Source of the DNA: Hydrogenophilales bacterium
GTDB lineage: Bacteria > Pseudomonadota > Gammaproteobacteria > Burkholderiales > Thiobacillaceae
Length of the DNA: 64,000 bases
Assembly: GCA_016703155.1 (NCBI GenBank)
Contig: JADJCP010000002.1
Location: 434,001 to 498,000 of the forward strand
Reading direction: 5' to 3'
The notes below the pieces were generated by a model that made no database searches, had not been told where the DNA came from, and saw only the letters and a program-made list of their open reading frames with translations. A program made the translations under genes and the position numbers. Positions 1 to 8,990 of this stretch are shown here, piece by piece; positions within the stretch are counted from its first letter, which is position 1, and each line of letters starts with the position of its first letter.

Positions 1-33
1 GACTGACTTAACCAACACCACGGAGATAACCGC

Positions 34-617
34 ATGGAACACCAACTGCCTGCCCTGCCCTACGCCAAGGATGCTCTGCAACCGCACATGTCCAGGGAGA
101 CCTTCGAATACCACTATGGCAAACACCATCAGGCCTATGTCACCAACCTGAACAACCTGATCAGGGGCACCCCTTCGAGGACAAGTCCCTGGAAGAGATC
201 GTCAAGACCGCCCCCGCCGGCGGCATCTACAACAACGCCGCCCAGGTCTCCAACCACACCTTCTTCTGGAACTGCATGCAGCCGAACGGTGGCGGCGCGC
301 CCGGCGGCGCCCTGGCCAGCGCCATCAACGCCAAGTGGGGCAGCTTTGACGAGTTCAAGAAGGCCTTCCAGGCCAGCGCCGTGGGCAACTTCGGTTCGGG
401 CTGGACCTGGCTGGTGAAGAAGGCCGACGGCAGCGTCGACATCGTCAACATGGGCGCCGCCGGCACCCCGCTGACCACCGCCGACACGCCCCTGCTCTGC
501 GTCGACGTCTGGGAACACGCCTACTACATCGACTACCGCAACCTGCGTCCCAAGTTCGTCGAAACCTTCCTGAACAACCTGGTCAACTGGTCGTTCGCCG
601 AAGCCAACTACGCCTGA
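34..617 (+). CDS. sodB: Iron superoxide dismutase SodB (one-base frameshift)
   Basis: Converts superoxide to peroxide and oxygen in the cytoplasm. The first frame (from 34) reads a normal Fe-SOD N-terminus with His27 in EYHYGKHH. The frame then breaks at about 172-173, where one base is missing in the C-run before TTCGAGGAC. The second frame carries NHTFFWN (second His), GSGWTWLV and DVWEHAYYID (Asp and His ligands), ending at 617. Rejoined, the protein has about the usual 193 residues and all four metal ligands. A GGAG-type site precedes the ATG at 34. The break is either a real mutation or a homopolymer sequencing error. The family call is firm. Confidence 0.93.
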
Positions 618-647
618 GCTTCACGCCTCCAAGGCTGGAGGCCCCCC

Positions 648-683
648 AAAAAAACGAGCACCCTCTGGTGCTCGTTTTTTTTT
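648..683. terminator. Bidirectional rho-independent terminator
   Basis: A perfect 8-bp stem, CGAGCACC (655-662) with GGTGCTCG (667-674) and a CTCT loop, has seven A before it and nine T after it. It can therefore end both sodB on the + strand and the convergent exporter gene on the - strand. Confidence 0.9.
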
Positions 684-735
684 GCCACTACAAACCATTG
701 GCCCCGCGGGGATGAGCCCGCTTGGGATTGCTGCG

Positions 736-1941
736 TCATGTCGTCCAATGCTCAGGTTTCGCCAGGACAATCATCAGTTTGTGCACCACCCATGCGCCCA
801 GGCCGCACACAGCCATGACCGTCGCCAGGGGCACGATGCTGCCTTTGCCCGACAGGCCCAGCGCGGCACCGGCGAGCGCGGCGGCGCCGAACTGCAGTGC
901 GCCGATGAGCGCCGAGGCGGTGCCGGCGATCTGGCCGTGGCTGGCCATGGCGGCGGCGTTGGCGTTCGGGTTGACCAGGCCCAGGCTGGCCATGAAGACG
1001 AACAGGCAGATCAATAACGGAATCATGGGCGGTTGGCCGTACAGGGCGAACAGCGCCAGGATCAGCGCCGATAACGCGGTGAGCCGCAGGGAGCGGCGCA
1101 ACAGCGTCGTCAGCGGCGTGTGGCGCAGCAGGCGCGCGTTGATCTGGCTGGCGGCGATGAAGCCGACGGCGTTGATGCCGAACACCCAGCCGAAGTGTTC
1201 CGGGGCGATGCCGTAGAGGCCGATGAGTACCTGCGGTGAGCCGGCGATGTAGGCGAACATGCCGGCGCTGGCCAGTGCGGCGGCCAGGCCGTAGCCCATG
1301 TAACCGCGCTGGCGCAGCAGGCCGAGGTAGTCGCCAGCGACACCCGCCAGGGTCATGGGCGGCGCGTGAGTGCTGTCGCGGGTTTCGGCCAGCCTGCGGT
1401 AGACCAGTCCGAGGCAGAGCGCCCCGAAACCGGCCAGTAGGGCAAACAAGGCGCGCCAGCCGAGGGCAGCGCTGACCCAGCCACCGAGCAGGGGCGCGAG
1501 GATGGGCGCGACGCCCATGATCAGGATGAGCATGGAAAAAGCGCGCGCCGATTCCTGGGCGCTACAGCGGTCGCGCACCACGGCACGGGCGATGACCATG
1601 CCGGCGCAACCACCCAGGGCTTGCAGGAAACGCCAGGCGGCGAGGGCTTCGAGGCTGCCGGCGAGGGCACAGCCGAGCGAGGCGAGGCTGTAGATGACCA
1701 GCCCGGCATAGAGCGGCGGCTTGCGTCCGAAGCGGTCGCTGAGCGGGCCATAGAAGAGTTGCCCGAGCGAGATGCCGATGAAGAAGCTGGCCAGGGTGTA
1801 TTCCGCCTGGCCGGTGCCGTTGGCCAGTTCTGCTTCGATGGCCGGAAAGGCCGGCAGATACAGGTCGATGGACAGCGGCGCGATGGCGATGAGCATGCCC
1901 AGCAGCACCAGCCAGCCGGGGAAGGTACGCCCCTGGTTCAT
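736..1941 (-). CDS. Bcr/CflA-family multidrug MFS exporter
   Basis: A 401-residue major facilitator protein with about 12 hydrophobic segments. The N-terminal LSIDLYLPAFPAI segment and motif A (GPLSDRFGRKP) after the second helix are typical of the Bcr/CflA DHA1 subgroup, which exports drugs such as bicyclomycin and sulfonamides by proton antiport. Its start overlaps the stop of the upstream ygiD-like gene by 4 nt (1938-1941), so the two are translationally coupled. The actual substrate cannot be read from the sequence. It ends at the shared terminator with sodB. Confidence 0.85.
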   Translation of the reverse strand: MNQGRTFPGWLVLLGMLIAIAPLSIDLYLPAFPAIEAELANGTGQAEYTLASFFIGISLGQLFYGPLSDRFGRKPPLYAGLVIYSLASLGCALAGSLEALAAWRFLQALGGCAGMVIARAVVRDRCSAQESARAFSMLILIMGVAPILAPLLGGWVSAALGWRALFALLAGFGALCLGLVYRRLAETRDSTHAPPMTLAGVAGDYLGLLRQRGYMGYGLAAALASAGMFAYIAGSPQVLIGLYGIAPEHFGWVFGINAVGFIAASQINARLLRHTPLTTLLRRSLRLTALSALILALFALYGQPPMIPLLICLFVFMASLGLVNPNANAAAMASHGQIAGTASALIGALQFGAAALAGAALGLSGKGSIVPLATVMAVCGLGAWVVHKLMIVLAKPEHWTT

Positions 1942-2717
1942 GGCTGCGCGCCAATCCGGAAGGACAACATGCCGATACTGCCGTATTCGATGCGGTCGTT
2001 GAAGAACGCCGGGGTTTCGCCGGCATCGGCCAGCGCGGCGATGTAGAGCAGCGGCCAGTAGTGTTCCGGTGTCGGGACGGCGAGGTGGGCATCGGCGCTG
2101 TCCAGTTCGAGCAGGCCGTTGTGGTCGGCCAGCTCGAGTTGGTCGCGTAGCCGATCATTGAAGCGCCGCGCCCAATCGGTCGCCGAGTCGGGGTGGCGCC
2201 AGTCCATCAGGCCCAGGTTGTGGATGACATTGCCGCTGCCGACGACCAGCACGCCGGCGGCGCGCAGCGGGCGCAGTGTCCGGCCCAGTGCATAGTGCTC
2301 GGCGGCACGGCGGGTCACGTCCAGACTCAGTTGCACGACCGGGATGTCGGCCCGAGGATAGAGGTGCGCAAGCACCGACCAAGCGCCATGATCCAGGCCC
2401 CAATCCAGATCCAGCGCAACGCTCGACGCTCCCAGAAGATCGGCGATCTCTTGTGCCAAGGCGGGGTCGCCGGGCGCGGGATAGTCGAACTCGGCCAGTT
2501 GGCGCGGAAAGCCCTCGAAATCGTGGAGTGTTTCGGGATGCGCCATCGCCGTCACCGCCGTGCCACGTGTCAGCCAGTGCGCGGAGATGACCAGGATGGC
2601 GCGCGGACGCGGCAAGCCCGCCACCGCACCGTGCCAGGCCTGGGTGATGGCATTGTCTTGCAGGGCATGCATCGGATTGCCATGGCCGATGAACAGGGCG
2701 GGCAGGGTCGGGGTCAT
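1938..2717 (-). CDS. ygiD: 4,5-DOPA extradiol dioxygenase family protein (YgiD-like)
   Basis: A class III extradiol ring-cleavage fold of the LigB/DODA type, probably a non-heme iron or zinc enzyme of the cytoplasm. Visible metal-site segments are PALFIGHGNPMHAL near the N-terminus, VISAHWL, and LDHGAWSVLAHLYP in the middle; VVGSGNVIHNLG is also family-typical. Length is about 259 residues from Met at 2717, close to the family norm. A longer start at 2747 adds ten low-complexity residues and lacks a clear ribosome site, so the inner Met is preferred. It is the first gene of a two-gene unit with the exporter. The physiological substrate is unknown. Confidence 0.82.
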   Translation of the reverse strand: MTPTLPALFIGHGNPMHALQDNAITQAWHGAVAGLPRPRAILVISAHWLTRGTAVTAMAHPETLHDFEGFPRQLAEFDYPAPGDPALAQEIADLLGASSVALDLDWGLDHGAWSVLAHLYPRADIPVVQLSLDVTRRAAEHYALGRTLRPLRAAGVLVVGSGNVIHNLGLMDWRHPDSATDWARRFNDRLRDQLELADHNGLLELDSADAHLAVPTPEHYWPLLYIAALADAGETPAFFNDRIEYGSIGMLSFRIGAQP

Positions 2718-2747
2718 GGGGGGTGCGCGGGTCGCGGGTGCGCTCAT

Positions 2748-3032
2748 GTTACCGGCAGACCGGGCGGGCGGGTTGAACTTGGCTCAAGCCCACGACGCAG
2801 GTTGCACCCCACTTTTCAAAGGCTCTGTATGCGTTTGTCGTTGAAAATACTTGCTGCGCTGACTGAGGCACTTTCCCCCTTTGCAAAAGGGGGATTGAGG
2901 GGGATTTAGCGGCCTTCGCATGACCAACCACTCTAGAAATCCCTGATAAAGCCTCTGCCCTTCGGTGCCTCACGCCCCATTTTGCAAGGGGGCGCCACGG
3001 TGGCAAGCGCTCGATACCAGGCGCCCGGCGGG
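2748..3032. repeat. Intergenic region with two C-rich palindromic repeats
   Basis: No gene is supported here. The sequence CCCCCTTTGCAAAAGGGGG lies at 2875-2893 and continues as ATTGAGGGGGATTTAGCGGC to 2912. A degenerate copy (GCCCC-ATTTTGCAA-GGGGGC) lies at 2974-2993. Related copies occur at 8148, 29738, 29812 and 42931, so this is a dispersed repeat family of the genome. Confidence 0.75.
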
Positions 3033-4874
3033 TTACGTCCGGTCGCTGACGTTGATCACCGTCGCCTGAACGTAGATCCTGCCTTCCTCGGTGAAGCTGG
3101 CCAAACTCACCTCGATGGGGAAGGTCGCGCCATCCTTGCGCACGCCATGCAGGTCCAGGCCCGCGCCCATGGTGCGTATCGACGGATTGCGCAAGTAATC
3201 CTGGCGCAACTGGCTGTGACGATGCTGGCTGTCCTTGGGCACCAGGCGCTCCAGCGACTGGTTCAACAGTTCGCCCGGGGCGTAGCCGAACATGCGTTCC
3301 AGGGCCGGGTTGGCCATCTCGATGGCGCCCTGATCGTCGGCCACCAGCAAGCCGTTCGGGTTGGTCTGCATCATCAGCTGCAGGCGCGCCTCGATCTTCT
3401 GATGCAACTGCTCGCTGCGCTTGCGCTCGGAAATATCGGCGACGAAGGCATCCACGAACATCTCGCCATTCTCGGTGAACGGGCTGAGGCTGATCTCGAT
3501 GGGGAACTCGCTGCCGTCCTTGCGCCGACCGCGCAGCTCGCGTCCTTGGCCCATGGGCCGCGCGGCAGGGGCGCCCATGTAACCGGCGAACTGCCGGCCG
3601 TGCCCGGACTTCACCGCGTCCGGCAAGAGGATATCCAGAGGCTGCCCGAGCAATTCCTCGGCGCCATAGCCGAACATGCGCGCCAGCGCCGGATTCACCA
3701 GGACAAGCTGCCCGGCCTTGTCGGCCACCAGCAAGCCGTTGGTATTCGCCTCGACCACCAGGCGAAAGCGTTCCTGCGCCTGGCGCACGGCATTCGCCGC
3801 CGCGGCCTCGGCATGGGCCTTCGCTGCCTCGGCGACAGCACGGGTACGGCCGACCACGGCACGCGCCAGCCAGGCGGCGATGACACCGTAGAGCGCCAGC
3901 AAGGCAAACATGTAGATGCCCACGGCGCGCCAGGCATTACGCTGGATCGGCGCCAACTGCTCGCGGGGCAGATGCGCCACGACCAGCCAGGAAGGAATGC
4001 GTGCCACGTCACGGCCATCGTCCACCTTCAGCGGGTAGACGGTGCTCCAGGTCCAGAGCCCATCCGCCTGTTCGACCTGCCCGGAGGGGATCGCCGAAAC
4101 CGCCTTCCAGGCTTCCGGATGGTGTGCCGCCAGGGTGTCCTTGCGGTTGAACATGAAGCCCCACTCAAGTTCGGAATCCGGGTGTTTCAGCCAGTAGCCG
4201 TCGCTGTTCAGCAGCATCGTGTGATCGCGTCCTTCGACCAGGCTGTTGGTAAAGGCATCGAGCAGGGTGCGCGCGGCGACATTGATGACCAGTACCCCCA
4301 CCGATGTGCCCGCCGCATCCCGCAAAGGCGTCGCCAAACGCAGCACGGCCTTGGCGGGTGTCTCGACCTTGCCGTGCTCGACGTTGAGATCCAGTGGCGA
4401 GATGTACACTTCGCCCGGCTTGAGGGTCAGGCTCTCCTTGACGTAATAGCTGTCGACCAACGCCTGCAACTGCTCGGGAGCCACGGCCAGCGCCTTGCCT
4501 TCGACGTTGTTGACCCGCACCCGCTCGCGACCGGTGGCATCGATCCAGCGCACCTTGTCGTAGCCGCCGTTATAGGCGATCAGCTTCTGGAAGGCGGCCT
4601 CCAGGCGGCGCGGCTCCAGGTTGCCGGAGGCTTCGCCCGCCAGGGTCCGCAAATGCTGAAGCGGGACGCGCAATTCATCGTCCAGCCGCCTGACGCCCAT
4701 GACCACGTTGCTGATCTCGCTGGACTGGATCAGGGCGAGTTCCTCCTCGATCCGCTCCTGGCCGACATACCAGGCTCCGCCGAGGATCAACAGTGCAACC
4801 GGGGTGAACAGCGTCAAGAACAAGCGCAGCGGAAATCCTTCCGACGCGGACGACGTGTGATCGACATCAAACAT
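3033..4874 (-). CDS. Membrane sensor with periplasmic Cache-like domain and two PAS domains
   Basis: A 613-residue protein. A membrane segment at about residues 16-38 and another at about 318-340 bracket a periplasmic region of the double-Cache type (YVKESLTLKPGEVYISPLD, and a later segment RLATPLRDAAGTSVGVLVIN). A short coiled-coil linker rich in Ala/Glu leads into two tandem PAS domains (about 370-490 and 497-610), each with the NPALxRMFGY core and FPIEISLSPF or FPIEVSLASF. The protein stops right after the second PAS domain (VINVSDRT) with no kinase, GGDEF, EAL or methyl-accepting domain. It may signal through a partner or be a truncated receptor. It is transcribed alone. Confidence 0.8.
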   Translation of the reverse strand: MFDVDHTSSASEGFPLRLFLTLFTPVALLILGGAWYVGQERIEEELALIQSSEISNVVMGVRRLDDELRVPLQHLRTLAGEASGNLEPRRLEAAFQKLIAYNGGYDKVRWIDATGRERVRVNNVEGKALAVAPEQLQALVDSYYVKESLTLKPGEVYISPLDLNVEHGKVETPAKAVLRLATPLRDAAGTSVGVLVINVAARTLLDAFTNSLVEGRDHTMLLNSDGYWLKHPDSELEWGFMFNRKDTLAAHHPEAWKAVSAIPSGQVEQADGLWTWSTVYPLKVDDGRDVARIPSWLVVAHLPREQLAPIQRNAWRAVGIYMFALLALYGVIAAWLARAVVGRTRAVAEAAKAHAEAAAANAVRQAQERFRLVVEANTNGLLVADKAGQLVLVNPALARMFGYGAEELLGQPLDILLPDAVKSGHGRQFAGYMGAPAARPMGQGRELRGRRKDGSEFPIEISLSPFTENGEMFVDAFVADISERKRSEQLHQKIEARLQLMMQTNPNGLLVADDQGAIEMANPALERMFGYAPGELLNQSLERLVPKDSQHRHSQLRQDYLRNPSIRTMGAGLDLHGVRKDGATFPIEVSLASFTEEGRIYVQATVINVSDRT

Positions 4875-5090
4875 GACCGACTCCTTCTCCTACATGCCAA
4901 GGCGAACCGGGGTCAACCGGGACGTTCGCTCCAGCCGGCGCGAAGTCGCACACTTCGTCACCACGCCGGTTTATCGTTATGCGTGCGCGGCAGACTGCTT
5001 TCTGTCGCGCACGGTGACATACTAAACCAATACCCGATGATTCCGCACAGGTATTACACTAGGGCTGCGGTCATACCAAAGGAGACGGAC

Positions 5091-5438
5091 ATGCTCTACA
5101 AAGGAAGCTGCCACTGCGGTGGCGTGGCCTTCGAGGTGGAAGGCGAGATCGACCGGGTCATCGACTGCAACTGCTCGATCTGCTCGAAAAAGGGCTCGCT
5201 GCTCTGGTTCGTGCCGCGCGACACGCTGCGCCTGCTCACGCCCGAAGGCAACGCCGCGACCTACACCTTCAACACCCAGAGCATCAAACACCGCTTCTGC
5301 CCAAAATGCGGCATTCACCCCTACGGCGAAGGCACCGACCCGAAAGGCAACGCCATGGCGGCGATCAACGTCCGCTGTCTGGAAGGCGTCGACTTGGCCG
5401 GCCTGAAGGTACACCACTTCGACGGCCGCTCGCTCTAA
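5091..5438 (+). CDS. GFA/CENP-V family zinc protein
   Basis: A 115-residue protein of the glutathione-dependent formaldehyde-activating (GFA) family. Zinc-binding cysteines are in GSCHCGGVAFEVE, CNCSICSKKG and RFCPKCGIHPYGEG, spaced as in the family. The ATG at 5091 follows a strong AAGGAGAC site. It starts a tight + strand run of small genes. Most members have no proven formaldehyde activity, so the enzymatic role is open. Confidence 0.88.
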   Translation: MLYKGSCHCGGVAFEVEGEIDRVIDCNCSICSKKGSLLWFVPRDTLRLLTPEGNAATYTFNTQSIKHRFCPKCGIHPYGEGTDPKGNAMAAINVRCLEGVDLAGLKVHHFDGRSL

Positions 5439-5442
5439 ACCC

Positions 5443-5769
5443 ATGCACCCCGACAAAGTCCGCCGCGACAGCCTGGCGCGCCTGACCGACCTGCCCAACA
5501 TCGGCCCGGCCATGGATCGGGATCTGCGCCGACTCGGTATCGACGCGCCGCGCGACCTGATCGGCGAAGACCCCTACGTCCTCTTCGCCCGCCTCTGCGA
5601 AATCACCGGCGTCCGACAGGACCCCTGCGTCCTCGACGTCTTCATCAGCATCACCCGCTACATGGCCGGCGAACCCGCCCGGCCCTGGTGGGTCTACACG
5701 GAAGCACGCAAGCACGCCCTGCAGCAACCCGGCCCAGCGCCGGACAACACTGAGGAGACCACGTCATGA
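5443..5769 (+). CDS. Helix-hairpin-helix (Cdd1/pathogenicity-locus family) protein
   Basis: A 108-residue protein containing LTDLPNIGPAMDRDLRRLGI, a helix-hairpin-helix-like motif typical of the Cdd1/'mitomycin resistance' family, followed by DLIGEDPYVLFARLCEITG and DPCVLDVFISITRYM. It likely has a single nucleic-acid-binding helical domain. It lies 4 nt after the GFA gene, and its stop overlaps the next start (ATGA at 5766-5769). Biochemical role is not known for this family. Confidence 0.8.
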   Translation: MHPDKVRRDSLARLTDLPNIGPAMDRDLRRLGIDAPRDLIGEDPYVLFARLCEITGVRQDPCVLDVFISITRYMAGEPARPWWVYTEARKHALQQPGPAPDNTEETTS

Positions 5770-6152
5770 ACACCCCGCAACCCGAAGACGTCCACACGCG
5801 ATTCGCCGAACTGTTCGCTGCCGGCGACCTCGACGGCCTGCTCGGCCTCTACGAACCGGACGCGGTGCTGCTACCGCAACCCGGCGTCCAGGTCGGTGGA
5901 CTCGCCGCCATCCGCGACGCCCTGTCCGCCTTCCTGGCCATGAACGGCACCTTCCACATGCCGCCCGGCAAGCCCATCCAGGCAAACGACATCGCCCTGA
6001 TCTTCTCCGACTGGAGCCTCACCATGACCGGCCCGGACGGCCAGCCGAGCGTGCTCGAAGGGCAAACCTCGGATGTGCTCCGGCGCCAGCCCGACGGCAA
6101 CTGGCGCATCGTCATCGACAGCCCATTCGGCACCGTGGGTCTGGGCGGATAG
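5766..6152 (+). CDS. SnoaL/NTF2-like small protein
   Basis: A 128-residue protein with the NTF2-fold pattern: FAELFAAGDLDGLLGLYEPDAVLLPQPG, then GLAAIRDALSAFLAM, and the closing strand DGNWRIVIDSPFG. Proteins of this DUF4440/SnoaL-like type are small cone-shaped ligand-binding or steroid-isomerase-like domains, usually without known substrate. A GGAG sequence upstream (about 5753) and the 4-nt overlap with the preceding gene point to operon translation. Function is unassigned. Confidence 0.75.
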   Translation: MNTPQPEDVHTRFAELFAAGDLDGLLGLYEPDAVLLPQPGVQVGGLAAIRDALSAFLAMNGTFHMPPGKPIQANDIALIFSDWSLTMTGPDGQPSVLEGQTSDVLRRQPDGNWRIVIDSPFGTVGLGG

Positions 6153-6175
6153 CCTGACCGTGTGAGCTCGACGCC

Positions 6176-6769
6176 ATGAAGCCCTACGCCGAATCCTGCG
6201 AACAGAACCGCGAGCCCATCCTCGGCGTGCTGCGCGACGCCTTTGCCGACCGGCGCGATGTCCTGGAGATCGCCAGCGGCACCGGCCAGCACGCCGTCCA
6301 TTTCGGCGCGGCGCTGCCGCACCTCACCTGGCGCACCAGCGAACTGCCGGCCAACCACGCCGGCATCCAGGCCTGGCTCGACGAGGCCGGACTCGCCAAC
6401 GTCCTGCCGCCCATCGCCCTCGACGTCGACGCCGCCGACTGGCCGGTCGGCCCGGTCGATGCCATCTTCAACGCCAACACCGTACACATCATCGGCTGGC
6501 CCTCCGTCGAGCGCCTGTTCGCCGGCATCGGCCGGGTGCTGGCGCCGGGCGGCATCGTCTGCCTCTACGGCCCGTTCAACTATCAAGGCGCCTTCACCTC
6601 GGAGAGCAACGCCCGCTTCGACGCCTGGCTCAAGGCGCGCGACCCGGTCAGCGGCGTGCGCGACTTCGAGGCCATCGACCGGCTCGCCCAGGCACAGGGC
6701 CTGCGCCTGTGGCAAGACGTCGCCATGCCCGCCAACAACCGCAGCCTGATCTGGCGCCGCGACGCTTGA
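6176..6769 (+). CDS. DUF938 SAM-dependent methyltransferase-like protein
   Basis: A 197-residue protein beginning KPYAESCEQNREPILGVL, the hallmark of DUF938. The SAM-binding motif I is LEIASGTGQHAVHFG, and NANTVHIIGW and APGGIVCLYGPF match motifs IV and V. The family is predicted to be class I methyltransferases; substrate is not established. Its TGA overlaps a TTG that probably starts the next gene (6766-6768), which indicates coupling. Confidence 0.85.
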   Translation: MKPYAESCEQNREPILGVLRDAFADRRDVLEIASGTGQHAVHFGAALPHLTWRTSELPANHAGIQAWLDEAGLANVLPPIALDVDAADWPVGPVDAIFNANTVHIIGWPSVERLFAGIGRVLAPGGIVCLYGPFNYQGAFTSESNARFDAWLKARDPVSGVRDFEAIDRLAQAQGLRLWQDVAMPANNRSLIWRRDA

Positions 6770-7892
6770 TCATCCGCCGGCACAACCGCATCGCCGACAT
6801 CCCCGAAGCCGCCTGGGACGCCCTCGCCGGCGACCAGCCGATGCTGCGCCACGCCTTCCTCAGCGCCCTCCAGGAAAGCGGCTGCGCCAGCCCGGAAACC
6901 GGCTGGGACGCGTGCTTTCTCACCGCCTGGGAAAACGACGCCCTGATCGGCGCCCTGCCCCTCTACTTCAAGAGCCACTCCTGGGGCGAATTCGTCTTCG
7001 ACTGGGCCTGGGCCGAAGCCTACGAGCGCCACGGCCTGCGCTACTACCCCAAGCTGCTCAGCGCCGTGCCTTTCACCCCGGTCGCCGGCCCGCGACTGCT
7101 CGCCGAGCGCGCCGACACCCGCGCCGCCCTGCTCGAAGCCGCCCTCGAGCTGGCCCGCGAAACCGGCGTCTCGTCGCTGCATCTGCTCTTCCCCACCGCC
7201 GACCAAGCCGCCGAAATGCAAAGCCGGGGCCTGATGCTCCGGCGCGGCATGCAACTACACTGGCGCAACCCCGGCCACGCCGACTTCGACGCCTACCTCG
7301 CCAGCCTGCGCCGCGACAAACGCAAAAAAGTGCAACAGGAACGGCGCAAGGTCAGCGACGCCGGCATCCGCTTCGAACACCGGCGCGGCACGCAGATCAC
7401 CGCCGAAGACTGGCGCCACTTCCCATGGCCTGTTACACGCGCACCCACCAGCAATTCAACTCGCCCATCGCCCTGAACCTCGACTTCTTCGAACGCATCG
7501 GCGCGCGCATGGCCGACAACATCCTGCTCATCGTCGCCCTGCGCGACGACACGCCCATCGCCAGCGCCCTCAACTTCGTCAGCCGCGATGCCCTCTACGG
7601 CCGCTCCTGGGGCACCCTCGAATACCACTCCGGCCTGCACTTCGAAACCTGCTACTACCAGGCCATCGACTACTGCATCACACACCAGATCGGCCTCTTC
7701 GAAGGCGGCGCCCAAGGCGAACACAAACTTGCCCGCGGCTTCCTCCCCGAAACCACCTGGTCCGCCCACTGGCTCGCCGATCCCCGCTTCGCCAGCGCCG
7801 TCGACAGCTACCTGAAACGCGAAGCCGACAGCATGGACGCGTATGTCGACGAGTTGAACGAACGCGGGCCTTATAAGGCGTTGACGTTCTGA
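6766..7892 (+). CDS. FemAB/peptidogalycan-type N-acyltransferase (frameshifted)
   Basis: A GNAT-fold protein of the PF04339 type (about 375 residues when rejoined). The first frame runs from TTG 6766 (LIIRRHNRIADIP) through FDWAWAEAYERHGLRYYPKL and LRRDKRKKVQQERRKV. The frame is lost near 7426 in a CCC run (TTCCCATGG). The second frame resumes with HQQFNSPIALNLDFFERI, FVSRDALYGRSWG, FEGGAQGEHKLARGFLP and ends KALTF at 7892. One missing base explains it. Members are annotated as peptidoglycan or exopolysaccharide biosynthesis acyltransferases, but evidence is thin. The TTG start follows from the overlap with the DUF938 stop. Confidence 0.8.
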
Positions 7893-7921
7893 ACGCGCCG
7901 CGATGGCCTTTTGTGACCGTC

Positions 7922-7941
7922 ATTCCCGCGAACGCGGGAAT
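7922..7941. repeat. Short palindromic repeat
   Basis: ATTCCCGCG-AA-CGCGGGAAT is a perfect 9-bp inverted repeat just after the acyltransferase gene. This motif is a common dispersed palindrome in beta- and gammaproteobacteria and could also act as a 3' stem-loop. Confidence 0.7.
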
Positions 7942-8092
7942 CCCGCCTTAAAGATTGTGGGCAAGGGCGGAAGGGGTTAAATCTGGCTACAAGGCTGGCA
8001 TGGGCGACACGAGCCAAGCCGATGAAATTGGCCGTCACAAATCCAGCGCAAGAACCGGCGAATTACTAAAGATGAATTTGAGCTTGGAATTA

Positions 8093-8198
8093 ATGGCACT
8101 ACCTTAAACGCGTTGGGCTTGAACAGGGTGCTGGCCAAGACCGCCATCCCCCTTTGCAAAAGGGGGAGTGAGTATCGCAATGCTTAAGGTAGCACCAT
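8093..8198. repeat. About 106-bp inverted-repeat element
   Basis: ATGGCACTACCTTAA (8093-8107) and TTAAGGTAGCACCAT (8184-8198) are inverted copies with two mismatches. Between them sits one of the C-rich palindromes (CCCCCTTTGCAAAAGGGGG, 8148-8166). The whole looks like a small MITE-like or nested repeat; no coding sequence is evident from 7893 to 8245. Confidence 0.5.
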
Positions 8199-8245
8199 TG
8201 GCGCCTGGAAACTTTTCTTACCGTTTGAACAAGCTGGGAACACGC

Positions 8246-8341
8246 ATGAACTCACGTATCGAAGCCATGGTGGAACAAGCCAAGTCCTTGACCCCCGAAG
8301 AATTGGTCGCGCTGCTGGACGCACTCGGCGAATTGTCATAA
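8246..8341 (+). CDS. Very short ORF resembling the start of an addiction-module antitoxin
   Basis: A 31-residue reading frame, MNSRIEAMVEQAKSL then TPEELVALLDALGELS. The segment LTPEELVALLDAL resembles the N-terminal helix of 'putative addiction module component' antitoxins, which are normally about 70 residues. It has no strong ribosome site and its stop abuts the stop of the convergent gene (8336). It could be a truncated relic or a chance ORF. Confidence 0.3.
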   Translation: MNSRIEAMVEQAKSLTPEELVALLDALGELS

Positions 8342-8779
8342 CGCCCTCCGCAGCACGCTGTCGATGAACGCTCGCCAGACCTCGTTGGGCGTCCACACCT
8401 CGCGCATGGGAAACGCCGCCGTCGCCTCGTCCTCGCCCAACACCAACTGGCGATACAGGTAGACGAAGGCCGACACGCGCATGTTCAGGGCGCAATGCAA
8501 CCAGATGCGCCGCCCCTTGAACGCCGCCAGCGCGGCAACGAACTGGTCATACTGGTCCACCTCCGGCTGCTCCCACTCCACCGGAATCTGCAAATAGGTC
8601 AGCCCCAGCCCGGTCACCAGCTCCGCCTCGCCCGGCAGCGCGTTCGAGGACGTGGGCAGCGCCAGGTTGATCACCACCTCGATGCCGAGGTCGGGCAGTT
8701 CAAGGATGTCCAGCCGGGAGAGCTGACCCGAGGTCCAGAGCCAGTCGAAGACTTGGTGGGGGTTGGGGGCGTCGATGAT
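8336..8779 (-). CDS. Protein tyrosine phosphatase-like (DSP/beta-lactamase-hydrolase-like) protein, start unclear
   Basis: The reading frame encodes a small phosphatase-like domain: FDWLWTSGQLSRLDI, IEVVINLALPTSSNALPGE, IPVEWEQPEVDQYDQF and the loop RIWLHCALNMRVSAF. The loop resembles the PTP signature HCxxxxR with Cys present and Arg two positions later than canonical CX5R. Homologous start regions correspond to about 8779, but no ATG, GTG or TTG is in frame there. A good AGGAG (8784-8788 complement) sits 4-7 nt before ATC ATC (8779-8774). The first usable canonical codon is GTG at 8677. The start may be a mutated ATG or an error. Confidence 0.6.
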   Translation of the reverse strand: MIDAPNPHQVFDWLWTSGQLSRLDILELPDLGIEVVINLALPTSSNALPGEAELVTGLGLTYLQIPVEWEQPEVDQYDQFVAALAAFKGRRIWLHCALNMRVSAFVYLYRQLVLGEDEATAAFPMREVWTPNEVWRAFIDSVLRRAL

Positions 8780-8964
8780 TGGACTCCTGCGGATTGATCT
8801 ATGCCTATTGTCACGTAATCGCCGCGCAGCCGTAAATCAATGTGGTCAGGTCAGCACCACCCGCTTTGTGCGCCAGTGCCCGACATGATTATTCGAGAAG
8901 TGGCTTCACACTATCCGCAACCAACTCGGCGCCAACAGAACCGGCAGAATATCTTGTTTACAGA

Positions 8965-8979
8965 TTCCGTATAACGGAA
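8965..8979. promoter_or_regulatory. Probable HigBA operator overlapping the -10
   Basis: TTCCGT-ATA-ACGGAA is a perfect inverted repeat 11 bp before higB. It overlaps TATAAC (8970-8975), a good -10 sequence. This is the expected place for autorepression by the antitoxin. Confidence 0.7.
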
Positions 8980-8990
8980 CACAATGAATC

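Noticed and set aside
2982..5090. Long + strand frame (about 700 codons) running antisense to the PAS sensor and joined to the GFA gene
   Set aside because: It is a GC-rich shadow of the PAS gene; only the part from ATG 5091, with its own AAGGAGAC site, is a real gene.
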